Assembly: GCF_002198735.1 (NCBI RefSeq)
Contig: NZ_MWLO01000146.1
Span: 17,014 to 81,013 of the forward strand
DNA length: 64,000 nt
Direction of reading: 5' to 3'
Origin: Ideonella sp. A 288
GTDB lineage: Bacteria; Pseudomonadota; Gammaproteobacteria; Burkholderiales; Burkholderiaceae_C
How positions within the stretch are numbered: the stretch's first letter is position 1; every line of letters starts with the position of its first letter. Under the pieces are notes generated by a model that had not been told where the DNA came from, ran no database searches, and saw only the letters and a program-made list of their open reading frames with translations. This document shows, in pieces, positions 1 through 8,419 of the stretch. Made by a program: the position numbers and the translations under genes.

Positions 1-296
1 CCGACGCCGACGGCGTGTGCGACAGCGTCGACAACTGCCCGGCCGTTCCCAATCCGGATCAGGCCGACAGCAATCGCAACGGCATTGGCGACGTCTGTGA
101 GCCGCCGGTCGCGAAGTGCGACATCGATGGCGATGCCGACATCGACAGCATCGACATCGCTCGGATCATGGCGCTGCGCAACAAGCCGGCAAGCGTTGAG
201 CCGAAAGCCGACGCCGATGGCAACGGCACGATCAACGTCAACGACGCCCGGGCCTGCGCGCTGAAGTGCACGCGCCCGAACTGCGCGACGCAGTGA
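1..296 (+). CDS. Dockerin-like / thrombospondin type 3 repeat protein, C-terminal end (5' partial)
   Basis: The reading frame is open from the left edge, so the true start lies outside the window and only the last 98 or so residues are seen. The visible part begins with Asp-rich calcium-binding repeats of the thrombospondin type 3 kind (DxDGVCDxxDNCP, then NPDQxDxxxxGxGDxC). Two EF-hand-like loops follow (CDIDGDADIDxxDI and DADGNGTINVNDA), spaced as in a type I dockerin module. The protein is presumably secreted and calcium-stabilised. It ends without a PEP-CTERM anchor. The next gene starts 42 bp downstream on the same strand with no terminator between, so the two are probably co-transcribed. 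The dockerin reading is an inference from the duplicated loop pattern. Confidence 0.75.
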   Translation, partial: DADGVCDSVDNCPAVPNPDQADSNRNGIGDVCEPPVAKCDIDGDADIDSIDIARIMALRNKPASVEPKADADGNGTINVNDARACALKCTRPNCATQ

Positions 297-338
297 GCGA
301 CGTCTGGCTATCGACTTCCGAATCAGAAAGGATTGATC

Positions 339-911
339 ATGACAAGTCTCAAGAAGCTGGCCCGCGTTGCCGCGGTGGCTGCTGCCCTGGTCATCGGCGC
401 GGCGTCGGCCGTGGCCGCGCCCACGATCTATTTCGGCCCGGCAACGGATGCCGGTGGTGGGGTGATCGGTGTCGACGTGGTCGTGGGTGACCTGGGCGCG
501 CAGATCGTCTCCGCGTTCGACCTGGACGTGAGCTACGACGTTGGCGCACTGACCTTCGGGACCGTGCTGTTCAGCAACATGCTGGGCGATGCCTCCTTTT
601 TCGAGGCCATCAACGCGTTCGCAGAATCCGGCGGCGTGGTCGATCTGGCGGCGGTTTCGCTGCTGAGCGACGCGGAACTGCTCACCCTGCAAGGCGGCGG
701 ACCCGTGGTGCTGGCCACGCTGCAGTTCACGGGCAGCGATGCCAGTTCGTTGGCCTTCATCAACTGGGGCACCGACCTGGTGAACAACACCACCAACGAC
801 GTGAAGGGCCTGGACAACCAGGTCATCATCCCCGTGCCCGAGCCCGCGAGCTATGGTCTGGCAGGCCTGGCCTTGCTGGCGGCGGGCATCGCACGCCGTC
901 GCGCGCACTGA
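339..911 (+). CDS. PEP-CTERM sorting domain protein, cohesin-like
   Basis: This is a 190-residue exported protein. An N-terminal signal peptide (MTSLKKLARV, then an Ala/Val-rich core ending near AVAAP) precedes about 130 residues of predicted beta-strand sequence. The start VDVVVGDLGAQIVSAFDLDV and the later VLATLQFTG recall cohesin-type carbohydrate-binding folds; that similarity is inferred by eye. The C-terminus is a clear PEP-CTERM signal: the motif VPEPAS, a hydrophobic stretch and a basic tail (ARRRAH), which is recognised and cleaved by an exosortase. ATG at 339 was chosen because AGAAAGGA sits just upstream; an in-frame TTG at 333 is less likely. The upstream neighbour carries a dockerin-like end, so the two might bind each other. 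Confidence 0.85.
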   Translation: MTSLKKLARVAAVAAALVIGAASAVAAPTIYFGPATDAGGGVIGVDVVVGDLGAQIVSAFDLDVSYDVGALTFGTVLFSNMLGDASFFEAINAFAESGGVVDLAAVSLLSDAELLTLQGGGPVVLATLQFTGSDASSLAFINWGTDLVNNTTNDVKGLDNQVIIPVPEPASYGLAGLALLAAGIARRRAH

Positions 912-938
912 TCGGGAACGGCCGCTTCTCGCGCCGAC

Positions 939-962
939 AGGCCGGCCTCGTGCCGGCCTTTT
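939..962 (+). terminator. Rho-independent terminator after the PEP-CTERM gene
   Basis: AGGCCGGC (939-946) pairs perfectly with GCCGGCCT (952-959) across a 5-base loop and is followed by a short T-run. It lies 28 bp after the stop codon of the preceding gene. Confidence 0.8.
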
Positions 963-1014
963 CCTTCGGGGATGAGGCCCGGGGGGTGGGCACCCCCGGC
1001 GGGCCCCGAGCCGT

Positions 1015-1509
1015 TCAGCCAGCGGCCAGTGCGGCCTCGATGTCGTCGGCCAGTTTGGCGGGCGCGTCCTGCGGTGCGTAGCGTCGGATCACGTGGCCGT
1101 CGCGGCCCACGAGGAACTTCGTGAAGTTCCACTTGATGGCCTTGCTGCCCAGCAGGCCCGGCGCCTCGCGGCTGAGCCACTGGTACAGCGGCAGAGCCTG
1201 CGCGCCGTTGACCTGCACCTTGCCCATCATCGGGAAGCTGACCCCGTAGTTCAGCTGGCAGAACGACGCGATCTCGTCGTTGCTGCCCGGGTCCTGCGCA
1301 CCGAATTCGTTGCTCGGGAAGCCCAGCACCACCAGCCCGCGCTCGCGGTAGGTGTCCCACAGCGTCTCCAGCCCGGCGAACTGCGGCGTGAAGCCGCACT
1401 GGCTGGCGGTGTTGACGATCAAGATCACCTGACCTTGGTATCGGGACAGCTTGACACGCTTGCCGTCGATGGTCTCGGCGTCGAAATCCCCGATGCAAAC
1501 TTCGGCCAT
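1015..1509 (-). CDS. Glutathione peroxidase family protein (cysteine type)
   Basis: This 164-residue thiol peroxidase reduces hydrogen and lipid peroxides. The length is normal for the bacterial family. The redox centre NTASQCGFTPQ carries cysteine rather than selenocysteine. The other conserved blocks are present: FPSNEFGAQDPG with the catalytic Gln, and KWNFTKFLV with the active-site Trp and Asn. No signal peptide is seen, so it is probably cytoplasmic and most likely uses thioredoxin, as such Cys-type enzymes usually do. ATG at 1509 was chosen because the peroxidase fold begins immediately (MAEVCIGDF) and a GGAG lies upstream. The gene is divergent from the receiver-domain gene that starts at 1642. 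Confidence 0.93.
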   Translation of the reverse strand: MAEVCIGDFDAETIDGKRVKLSRYQGQVILIVNTASQCGFTPQFAGLETLWDTYRERGLVVLGFPSNEFGAQDPGSNDEIASFCQLNYGVSFPMMGKVQVNGAQALPLYQWLSREAPGLLGSKAIKWNFTKFLVGRDGHVIRRYAPQDAPAKLADDIEAALAAG

Positions 1510-1641
1510 GGCTGCGACACTCCGATGAAGGACGGTGATGGACGCCGACCATGTTATCCATCCCCCATGCAACGCGCCCGCCCCGCCACGATCGCCCTTG
1601 TTGACGAGGCAGGCACCGCGTTGCTCAACTGAGTCGTCTCG

Positions 1642-2580
1642 ATGTCCGCGCCGATCCCCGTGGCCTTGCTGGGCTTCACCAACTTCGAGCGCAACGCGCT
1701 GGCCTCGTACTTCCGGCTGTCGCCGAGGCGCAGCCCGTCGTACGTTCACGTCCTGGATGTCGACGATGCGCGTTTCGTCGTGGCCGATGCCGACCAGTCG
1801 GGCGTTCCCGAACTGCTGAACACATTGGGCCGCACGGGTGACGCGGTCTTCATCGGCGCCCACGGTCCCGAGGACGGGGCGGCCTGGATGATGCGGCCGA
1901 TCGATCCCGCCCAGGTGCTGCGCGAGCTGGACCACCTGCTGGCCGCCCGCGACAACCCGTCCACCGGCCCGTTGCCGTTGAGCACGCGGTCCGCTGCCGT
2001 GGCCCGCGCCCGCGGCGCTATGCAGGCCGCGGCGCCCGAGCGCACGCCACCGACGCGGCGCGCCGACGACGAATCGTCCTCCCCGGCCATCGCCAGCGAG
2101 CGGCTGGCCGAGGCCCAGGCGCGGCGTGCCCGGCGCGAGGCGGCGCTGCGCCCGGTGTCCGTGCGCCGCGCGCTGATGGTCGACGACAGCGAGGTGGCGC
2201 TGGCCTTCCTCGAGCGCCAGCTGCACCGGCACGACATCGCCGCCGATTGGGCGCAGACCAGCGAGAAGGCCATCGAGCTGATGTCGCAGCGACCCTACGG
2301 CATGGTCTTCCTCGACGTCGACCTCGGCGAACGCAGCGAACTCGATGGGCTGGCGCTGTGCCAGCACATCAAGCGCCGGCAGGTGCATCCGAGCGGCCGC
2401 ACGCCGGTGGTGGTGCTGGTGTCGGCCTTCAACGAGCCGGTCGACCGCGTGCGCGGCACGCTGGCCGGGGCCGACGGCCAGCTCGGCAAGCCGCTGGACA
2501 CCGCGGCGCTCGATCGCCTGTTGGTGGCGCACGGCCTGGCTGCGCAGCCCACCGGGCCTGCGCCCCGCGCGCCGCGTTGA
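1642..2580 (+). CDS. Two-component receiver protein with an N-terminal pseudo-receiver region
   Basis: This 312-residue protein has three parts. The N-terminal 110 residues look like a degenerate receiver fold (VALLGFTNFERNAL, then VFIGAHGPEDG) without the phosphorylation aspartate. A charged, Ala/Arg-rich linker follows. A canonical REC domain occupies roughly residues 170-300, with the acidic pair in LMVDDSE, the phospho-acceptor Asp in VFLDVDLG, the Ser switch in LVSAFNEP and the Lys in LGKPLD. No DNA-binding or enzymatic output domain follows, so output is probably by protein-protein contact. No histidine kinase gene is adjacent, making this an orphan regulator. The start follows gpx divergently with a weak ribosome-binding site. 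Confidence 0.8.
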   Translation: MSAPIPVALLGFTNFERNALASYFRLSPRRSPSYVHVLDVDDARFVVADADQSGVPELLNTLGRTGDAVFIGAHGPEDGAAWMMRPIDPAQVLRELDHLLAARDNPSTGPLPLSTRSAAVARARGAMQAAAPERTPPTRRADDESSSPAIASERLAEAQARRARREAALRPVSVRRALMVDDSEVALAFLERQLHRHDIAADWAQTSEKAIELMSQRPYGMVFLDVDLGERSELDGLALCQHIKRRQVHPSGRTPVVVLVSAFNEPVDRVRGTLAGADGQLGKPLDTAALDRLLVAHGLAAQPTGPAPRAPR

Positions 2581-2616
2581 GCCGCTCGGCCCGCGGCGCC
2601 GCCGCGGGATAGGCGA

Positions 2617-3507
2617 TCAGTCGCGCTGCCAGGCGGCCAGTGCGGCGGCCCCCACGATCAGCGCGCCGCCCACTGCCGTGCGCAGGGTCAGTGTGCCGGC
2701 GCCCAGGGCCACGGCCGAGGCGCTGGCGAAGAACACCTCGGTGATCATCACCACCGCCGTGGTGTGCGCGGCCAGCCGCGCCGCACCGAACTGCAGTGCC
2801 AGGTTCGACACCAGGTACCAGGCCGCCAGCAGTACCAGGCCGATCATCCAGCCCGCGGCCGGGGCGGGAAGCGCCGGCACCCGCCCCGCCTGCCACAGGG
2901 CCATGGCCAGCACCCCGCTGACCACGGCGCCACCGATGAACATCGCCAGCGCGCGGGCCGGCTCGCTGCGGTGGGCTTCGCGGCGCAGCATCACGTTGTT
3001 CAGTGCGAAACTGAATCCGCCCAGCAGTGCCAGCGCCTCGGGCAGCCCCAGCCTTTCGGTCAGGCTGGCCAGGCGACCGTCGGCCGGCCACAGCACCACC
3101 ACCGCGCCGGCCAGCGCCATGGCCACGCGCACGGCGGCACGCCAGCCGATGCGCTCGCCCAGCAGCGGCCGTGCCAGCAGCACCGCCCACAGCGGCATCA
3201 GGTAGAACAGCAGCACGACGCGGACCACGTCGCCGATGGTCACGCTCCAGTTGAAGCAGGCGTTGGTGGTGCCCGAGGCCAGCACCAGCACCGACAGCGT
3301 GGGGGTGCGCAGCACCTCGCCCAGCGCCGCGGGCCGGGCCACCAGCAGCAGGCTCACCACCAGCAGGAAGGTCAGCGCCGTGAGCCACAGCGGGTGCAGG
3401 CCCAGGCCTTCCATCTGGCGCAGCGGCCACCACGAGATGCCCCAGGTGAAGGCGTTGAAGACCAGCGCCGCCACCGCCGGCCCGCGGGCCGCCACCGTGG
3501 CGCTCAA
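2617..3507 (-). CDS. EamA/DMT-family transporter
   Basis: This integral membrane protein of about 296 residues has roughly ten hydrophobic segments, the length and duplicated 5+5 layout of drug/metabolite exporters of the EamA type. The first repeat includes FNAFTWGISWWPLRQM and the second includes ALLGGFSFALNNVMLRREA. The substrate cannot be told from sequence. The likely start is the TTG at 3507, whose TG is shared with the TGA stop of lplT, implying translational coupling. A GTG at 3495 is the alternative, and neither has a strong ribosome-binding site. The gene follows lplT in the same operon and converges on the receiver gene, whose stop is only 36 bp away. Confidence 0.85.
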   Translation of the reverse strand: MSATVAARGPAVAALVFNAFTWGISWWPLRQMEGLGLHPLWLTALTFLLVVSLLLVARPAALGEVLRTPTLSVLVLASGTTNACFNWSVTIGDVVRVVLLFYLMPLWAVLLARPLLGERIGWRAAVRVAMALAGAVVVLWPADGRLASLTERLGLPEALALLGGFSFALNNVMLRREAHRSEPARALAMFIGGAVVSGVLAMALWQAGRVPALPAPAAGWMIGLVLLAAWYLVSNLALQFGAARLAAHTTAVVMITEVFFASASAVALGAGTLTLRTAVGGALIVGAAALAAWQRD

Positions 3508-4781
3508 TGCTTGTCCGAGCGGGCGATGGCCAGCAGGCGCTCCACCTCGTCGCGGTGTTCGACCAGGTTGCGCTTGTGCCAGCGGCCGATCAGCGCCATG
3601 GTGCCGGCCACCACCAGGCCGAACACCGCGATGGCGATGTAGGCCGACAGGCCGGCCTTGGTCATGCCCGCGTAGAACGCGCCCAGTCCCAGGATGCAGG
3701 CCTGCTCGTTGAAGTTCTGCACCGCGATCGAGCGGCCGGCCCCCATGAGGTTGTGGCCGCGGTGCTGCAGCAGCGCGTTCATCGGCACCACTAGGAAGCC
3801 GCTGAGCACGCCCAGCAGGATCAGGAACGGGGCGGCCACGTAGACGTTGGTGATGACGTTCAGACCGATCACCAGCATCCCCATCACGATGCCCAGCGGG
3901 ATGACGCCGACGGCCTTGTCCAGCCGCATCGTCATCGAGGCCATCACCGCGCCCAGTGCCGAGCCGATGACCACCACGCCGGCCAGCTTGGAGGCCTCGG
4001 CGGTGCCGTAGCCCAGCGCCGCCGCCGCCCAGGCGAACACGATGACGCGCAGGTTGCCGAACACGCCCCACAGCAGCGTGGTGCTGGCCAGCGAGATCTG
4101 GCCCAGCTTGTCGCGCCACAGCCGCGAGTTGCAGGCAGAGAAGTCGCGCAGCAGCACCGACGGGCCGCCGGCCAGCGGTTGCAGTGCGGTCTCGGTGCGC
4201 GGGATGAACAGGTTGAAGCCGGCGGCAATGATGTAGACCAGCACCATCCAGGCGATCGAGACCTCGGGCGCGGTGTCGATGCCGGTGTCCATCATCGGCA
4301 CGTCGATGCCCAGCACCCAGGTGGCCAGCTTGGGGTCGATGAGCAGGCCGCCGAGCAGGATGCCCAGGATGATCGAGGCCACCGTAAGGCCTTCGATCCA
4401 GCCATTGGCCTTGACCAGCTGCGACGGTGGCAACAGCTCGGTGAGGATGCCGTACTTGGCTGGCGAATAGGCCGCTGCGCCCAGACCCACCACCGCGTAG
4501 GCCAGCAGCGGGTGCGTGCCGAACAGCATCATCAGGCAGCCCACCACCTTGACGGAGTTGCTGAAGAACATGACGCGCCCCTTGGGCACGGCATCGGCGA
4601 AGGCCCCGACGAAGGGTGCCAGCACGACGTAGAACAGCGCGAACATCGGTGTCAGCGCCGGCACCTGCCAGGCGGGGGCGTTGGAGGTCTTCAGCAGTTC
4701 GATCGCGGCCACCAGCAGCGCGTTGTCGGCCAGCGAGCTGAAGAACTGCGCCGCCATGATGGTGTGGAAGCCTCTTTTCAT
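3504..4781 (-). CDS. lplT: Lysophospholipid transporter LplT (MFS)
   Basis: This 425-residue major-facilitator protein has about twelve hydrophobic segments. The N-terminus (MKRGFHTIMAAQFFSSLADN) and the segment AAYSPAKYGILTELLPPSQLV match the LplT family, which flips lysophospholipids across the inner membrane. In enterobacteria lplT is paired with the acyltransferase aas; no aas is present here, and lplT is instead divergent from alr. The arrangement lplT-alr-radA is common in Burkholderiales (from memory). ATG at 4781 begins directly at the conserved N-terminus. The stop overlaps the start of the downstream DMT transporter. Confidence 0.93.
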   Translation of the reverse strand: MKRGFHTIMAAQFFSSLADNALLVAAIELLKTSNAPAWQVPALTPMFALFYVVLAPFVGAFADAVPKGRVMFFSNSVKVVGCLMMLFGTHPLLAYAVVGLGAAAYSPAKYGILTELLPPSQLVKANGWIEGLTVASIILGILLGGLLIDPKLATWVLGIDVPMMDTGIDTAPEVSIAWMVLVYIIAAGFNLFIPRTETALQPLAGGPSVLLRDFSACNSRLWRDKLGQISLASTTLLWGVFGNLRVIVFAWAAAALGYGTAEASKLAGVVVIGSALGAVMASMTMRLDKAVGVIPLGIVMGMLVIGLNVITNVYVAAPFLILLGVLSGFLVVPMNALLQHRGHNLMGAGRSIAVQNFNEQACILGLGAFYAGMTKAGLSAYIAIAVFGLVVAGTMALIGRWHKRNLVEHRDEVERLLAIARSDKH

Positions 4782-4917
4782 CGACTGCGTGTCTTCCGCA
4801 TCCTGCCCGCGTGTGTCCCCGACGTTTTCTTTGGTCCGCCTGAGTCGCAGCGGCCGCGGGTTATAGCATGCCCCGGGTGGCAGAATCCGCCGCCGCCCCC
4901 GCGAAGCAAGGCCCGCC

Positions 4918-6006
4918 GTGCCCCGTCCGATCGATGCCGTGATCCACTCCGATGCGCTGGCCGCCAACCTGGGCCGGGCCCGCGCCGCCGCGCCCGATGC
5001 CCGCGTCTGGGCCGTCGTCAAGGCCGATGCCTACGGCCATGGCATCGAGCGTGTCTACGAGGCCCTGCGCGGCGCCGATGGCTTCGCGCTGCTCGACCTG
5101 GCCGAGGCCGAGCGCGTGCGCGCCCTGGGCTGGCGCGGGCCGGTGCTGCTGCTCGAAGGCGTGTTCGAGCCGCGCGACCTCGAGCTGTGCTCGCGCCTGG
5201 GCCTGTGGCACACGGTGCACTGCGACGCCCAGATCGACTGGCTGGCCGCGCACAAGACCCAGCAGCCGCACCGTGTCTTCCTCAAGATGAACAGCGGCAT
5301 GAACCGGCTGGGCTTCGCCCCGACGGCCTTCCGCAGCGCCTGGGCGCGGCTGAACGCGCTGCCGCAGGTCGACGAGATCTCGCTGATGACGCACTTCTCC
5401 GATGCCGATGGGGAGCGCGGCATCGACCACCAGGCGGCGGTGTTCGAGGCCACCACGGCCGACCTGCCCGGCGAGCGCAGCCTGTCCAACAGCGCCGCGC
5501 TGCTGCGCCACCCGGCGCTGCGCAGCGACTGGGTGCGTGCCGGCATCCTCAGCTACGGCAGCGCGCCCGACTTTCCGCTGCACGACATCGCCCACTGGGG
5601 GCTGCAGCCGGCGATGACCCTGCGCTCGCGACTCATCGCCACCCAGCAACTCCAGCCGGGCGACACGGTGGGCTACGGCAGCCGCTTCGCGGCGCCGCAG
5701 GCCCTGCGCATCGGCATCGTGGCCTGCGGCTATGCCGACGGCTACCCGCGGCTGTGTCCCACCGGCACGCCGGTGCTGGTGGACGGCGTGCGTTGCAGCA
5801 CCGTGGGCCGGGTGTCGATGGACATGCTGGCGGTCGACCTGACGCCGGTGCCCGGCGCCACGCTCGGCAGCGAGGTCACGCTGTGGGGCCGCGGCCCGGG
5901 GGGGGCCGTGCTGCCCATCGACGAGGTGGCGCAGGCGGCCGGCACCATCGGCTACGAGCTGATGTGCGCGCTGGCGCGGCGCGTGCCCGTGAGCGTGGCG
6001 CCATGA
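4918..6006 (+). CDS. alr: Alanine racemase
   Basis: This 362-residue PLP enzyme interconverts L- and D-alanine for peptidoglycan synthesis. The PLP lysine sits in [12 protein letters not shown] near residue 40. The second catalytic base, the Tyr of the C-terminal domain, is in [10 protein letters not shown]. The substrate-side block [13 protein letters not shown] and the phosphate-binding YGSAPDFP region are also present. The start is a GTG at 4918, because no ATG precedes the conserved N-terminal strand. The gene is transcribed divergently from lplT, and a perfect hairpin terminator starts 2 bp after its stop. D-amino acid dehydrogenase (dadA) lies far away near 47 kb, so this looks like the biosynthetic Alr rather than an operon-linked DadX. 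Confidence 0.96.
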   Translation: MPRPIDAVIHSDALAANLGRARAAAPDARVWAVVKADAYGHGIERVYEALRGADGFALLDLAEAERVRALGWRGPVLLLEGVFEPRDLELCSRLGLWHTVHCDAQIDWLAAHKTQQPHRVFLKMNSGMNRLGFAPTAFRSAWARLNALPQVDEISLMTHFSDADGERGIDHQAAVFEATTADLPGERSLSNSAALLRHPALRSDWVRAGILSYGSAPDFPLHDIAHWGLQPAMTLRSRLIATQQLQPGDTVGYGSRFAAPQALRIGIVACGYADGYPRLCPTGTPVLVDGVRCSTVGRVSMDMLAVDLTPVPGATLGSEVTLWGRGPGGAVLPIDEVAQAAGTIGYELMCALARRVPVSVAP

Positions 6007-6007
6007 A

Positions 6008-6032
6008 AAAGGCCCGGCAGTGCCGGGCCTTT
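6008..6032. terminator. Bidirectional rho-independent terminator between alr and a PEP-CTERM gene
   Basis: AAAGGCCCGGCA (6008-6019) and TGCCGGGCCTTT (6021-6032) form a nearly perfect 12-bp stem. The A-run on one side and T-run on the other let it serve both convergent genes. Confidence 0.88.
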
Positions 6033-6064
6033 GCACCTCATGGCGTCGGGACGACGCCGGACGA

Positions 6065-6730
6065 TCAGGCCTTGCGGTGGCGGGCGCCGAAGCCGATGCC
6101 GACCAGGGCCAGGCCGACCAGCGCCAGCGACCCGGGTTCCGGCACCTGGTTCTGGCGCACGTCGTAGCTGAACCCGAACTGGTCGACAGAGAGATCCCAG
6201 CCCACGGCGCCGTTGATGGCCAGGGCCAGCGTTCCGCCAGCCGACACGGCCGCCAGTTCTGCGGCGCTCAGACCAAAGGACACGCCCTTGTTGATCGTGT
6301 TCGGAGCGATGCTGAAGCTGGCCAGCGGGTTACCGTTGAAGCTGAAATCCAGGCTCGTCGGATTGCCATCCGAGGCGACGATCTGCATGAAGAACCCGAC
6401 ATTGAACGCGTCGGCCGGCAGGGCGAGCGCGCCGATGGTCCATTCCAGGCCGATGGTGGCGTCACGCGAGTCGGTGTTGGCCACGGTGAGCACGCCGCCG
6501 GTGGCGCCGTTGCCGAAGCCGACCAGGGTCGACTGGACCAGGTTGTTCGGCCCCGAAAGGTTGCCGAGCGTCAGCGTCCGCGTGGCATCGCTGTGTGACG
6601 ACGCGAGGTTGCCGGCGCCGGTGAGCACGACGTCGGGCGAGTTGAAGTCGTCGATCGTGATGACGGCGGCGTTGGCGCTGCCGATCGCGGCCAGTGCGAT
6701 CGACGCGGCAAGGACGGTGAGTTTTTTCAT
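6065..6730 (-). CDS. PEP-CTERM sorting domain protein
   Basis: This is a 221-residue exported protein with a signal peptide (MKKLTVLAASIALAAIGSANA), then a beta-rich domain starting ITIDDFNSPD with many short strands and few charged residues. The C-terminus is a classical exosortase signal (QVPEPGSLALVGLALVGIG followed by a basic tail ending ARHRKA). The extracellular role is unknown; related proteins are bound to the surface or to exopolysaccharide. The gene lies alone between alr and radA, with a shared terminator on one side and a candidate sigma-54 promoter about 75 bp upstream on the other. ATG 6730 fits the signal peptide; a GGAG lies about 10 bases upstream. Confidence 0.92.
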   Translation of the reverse strand: MKKLTVLAASIALAAIGSANAAVITIDDFNSPDVVLTGAGNLASSHSDATRTLTLGNLSGPNNLVQSTLVGFGNGATGGVLTVANTDSRDATIGLEWTIGALALPADAFNVGFFMQIVASDGNPTSLDFSFNGNPLASFSIAPNTINKGVSFGLSAAELAAVSAGGTLALAINGAVGWDLSVDQFGFSYDVRQNQVPEPGSLALVGLALVGIGFGARHRKA

Positions 6731-6802
6731 TGAGACTGCTCCGGAAAGGGGACTGCTTGGGGGACTGAGGGACACCCGGATCGGGCGTCCTGGAGCCTGA
6801 AA

Positions 6803-6818
6803 AGCCAGTTTCATGCCA
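6803..6818 (-). promoter_or_regulatory. Candidate sigma-54 (RpoN) -24/-12 promoter of the PEP-CTERM gene
   Basis: On the minus strand the site reads TGGCATGAAACTGGCT. It has the obligatory GG and GC separated by 10 bases and 13 of 15 positions of the consensus TGGCACG-N4-TTGCW. The predicted transcript would start near 6792 and give a leader of about 60 bases. PEP-CTERM genes in Zoogloea are known to be RpoN-dependent through PrsK/PrsR. Confidence 0.55.
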
Positions 6819-7006
6819 TCGAACCTGAAAGCGAAAAATCCATTTGCTATCAATGGCTTGCAAAGCTCTGCGAAATGCACCCTACACGAAAATGCAAGAA
6901 CTCCCGACACGATCATAGGTATAGGTATGACCTCTCCATTTGGCCTGTTGGGATGAGGCTGCGGAGCCGCCCGCGAGGCGCCCGCCAGTGGCGCTACAGT
7001 GCCCGG

Positions 7007-8371
7007 GTGAGCACCCGAGCCAAGACCCAGTACACCTGCAGCGCCTGCGGCGGCACCAGCCCGCGCTGGCTGGGCAAATGCCCGCACTGCAGCGAATGGA
7101 ACACGCTGGAGGAGACGGTGGCCGAGCAGGCCCCGGCCAACCGCCACCGCTACCAGTCGCTGGCGCCGGTGCAGGCGGTGGCCACGCTGTCGGAGATCGA
7201 GGCCGCCGACGTCGAGCGCACGCCCACCGGCCAGCCCGAGCTCGACCGCGTGCTCGGCGGCGGCATCGTGCAGGGCGGCGTGGTGCTGATCGGCGGCGAC
7301 CCGGGCATCGGCAAATCCACGCTGCTGTTGCAGGCGGCCGAGTCGCTGTCGTCGCACATCAAGGTGCTTTACGTCACCGGCGAGGAATCGGGCGCCCAGG
7401 TGGCGTTGCGCGCCCGCAGGCTGGGCCTGGCGGGCACGCAGTTGCGCGTGCTGGCCGAGATCCAGCTCGAGAAGATCCAGGCCGCGCTGGCGGCCGAGGC
7501 GCCCGACTTCTGCGTCATCGACTCGATCCAGACGGTGTATTCCGACCAGCTCACCAGCGCGCCGGGCTCGGTGGCGCAGGTACGCGAATGCGCGGCGCAG
7601 CTCACCCGCACCGCCAAGTCCAGCGGCTGTGCCATCGTGCTGGTGGGCCACGTCACCAAGGAGGGCGCGCTGGCCGGCCCGCGGGTGCTCGAGCACATCG
7701 TCGACACGGTGCTGTACTTCGAGGGCGACACGCACAGCAGCTACCGCCTGGTGCGGGCCATCAAGAACCGCTTCGGCGCCGTCAACGAGATCGGCGTGTT
7801 CGCGATGACCGAGCGCGGCCTCAAGGGCGTCAGCAACCCCAGCGCGATCTTCCTGTCCACCCACGGTGCGCCGGTGCCGGGCTCGTGCGTGCTGGTCACC
7901 CTGGAGGGCACGCGGCCGCTGCTGGTGGAGATCCAGGCGCTGGTCGATTCCGGCGGGCCCAGCCCGCGGCGCCTGAGCGTGGGCCTGGACCGCGACCGCC
8001 TGGCCATGCTGTTGGCCGTGCTGCACCGCCATGCCGGCGTCGACAGCCTCGACCAGGACGTGTTCGTCAACGCCGTCGGCGGCGTGCGCATCAGCGAGCC
8101 GGCGGCCGACCTGGCGGTGCTGCTGGCCATCCAGAGCAGCCTGCGCGGCAAGGCGCTGCCGCAGGGCTTCCTGGCCTTCGGCGAGGTGGGCCTGGCCGGC
8201 GAGGTGCGGCCCGCGCCGCGTGGCCAGGAGCGGCTGAAGGAGGCCGCCAAGCTCGGCTTCAGCGTGGCGCTGGTGCCGCGCGCCAACGCGCCGAAGAAGC
8301 CCATCGAGGGCCTGACCGTGCACGCCATCGAGCGCATCGAGGAGGCAGTCGATGTCGTGCGTTCACTCTGA
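7007..8371 (+). CDS. radA: DNA repair protein RadA
   Basis: This 454-residue RecA-like ATPase promotes branch migration in recombination and repair. In order it shows a four-cysteine zinc finger (CSACGG, CPHCSEW), a Walker A motif GGDPGIGKST near residue 98, the RadA-specific KNRFG motif near residue 253, and a C-terminal Lon-protease-like domain that lacks the protease catalytic dyad. The GTG at 7007 was chosen because STRAKTQYTCSACGG is the usual family N-terminus; the frame extends further upstream without a family match. It is followed closely by a small membrane-protein gene. The upstream 276 bp are shared with the divergent PEP-CTERM gene. Confidence 0.96.
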   Translation: MSTRAKTQYTCSACGGTSPRWLGKCPHCSEWNTLEETVAEQAPANRHRYQSLAPVQAVATLSEIEAADVERTPTGQPELDRVLGGGIVQGGVVLIGGDPGIGKSTLLLQAAESLSSHIKVLYVTGEESGAQVALRARRLGLAGTQLRVLAEIQLEKIQAALAAEAPDFCVIDSIQTVYSDQLTSAPGSVAQVRECAAQLTRTAKSSGCAIVLVGHVTKEGALAGPRVLEHIVDTVLYFEGDTHSSYRLVRAIKNRFGAVNEIGVFAMTERGLKGVSNPSAIFLSTHGAPVPGSCVLVTLEGTRPLLVEIQALVDSGGPSPRRLSVGLDRDRLAMLLAVLHRHAGVDSLDQDVFVNAVGGVRISEPAADLAVLLAIQSSLRGKALPQGFLAFGEVGLAGEVRPAPRGQERLKEAAKLGFSVALVPRANAPKKPIEGLTVHAIERIEEAVDVVRSL

Positions 8372-8419
8372 GCCTGCGCGGGCCGACTGCCTGCCGCCGA
8401 TGCGCGCGGGAGGCTCGCG

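Noticed and set aside
339..911. Sigma-54 promoter before the first PEP-CTERM gene
   Set aside because: TGGCTATCGACTTCC lacks the GC at -12. The 42-bp gap and lack of terminator fit co-transcription with the upstream gene.
1015..1509. Selenocysteine-containing peroxidase
   Set aside because: The redox position is an ordinary Cys codon and no in-frame TGA is used.
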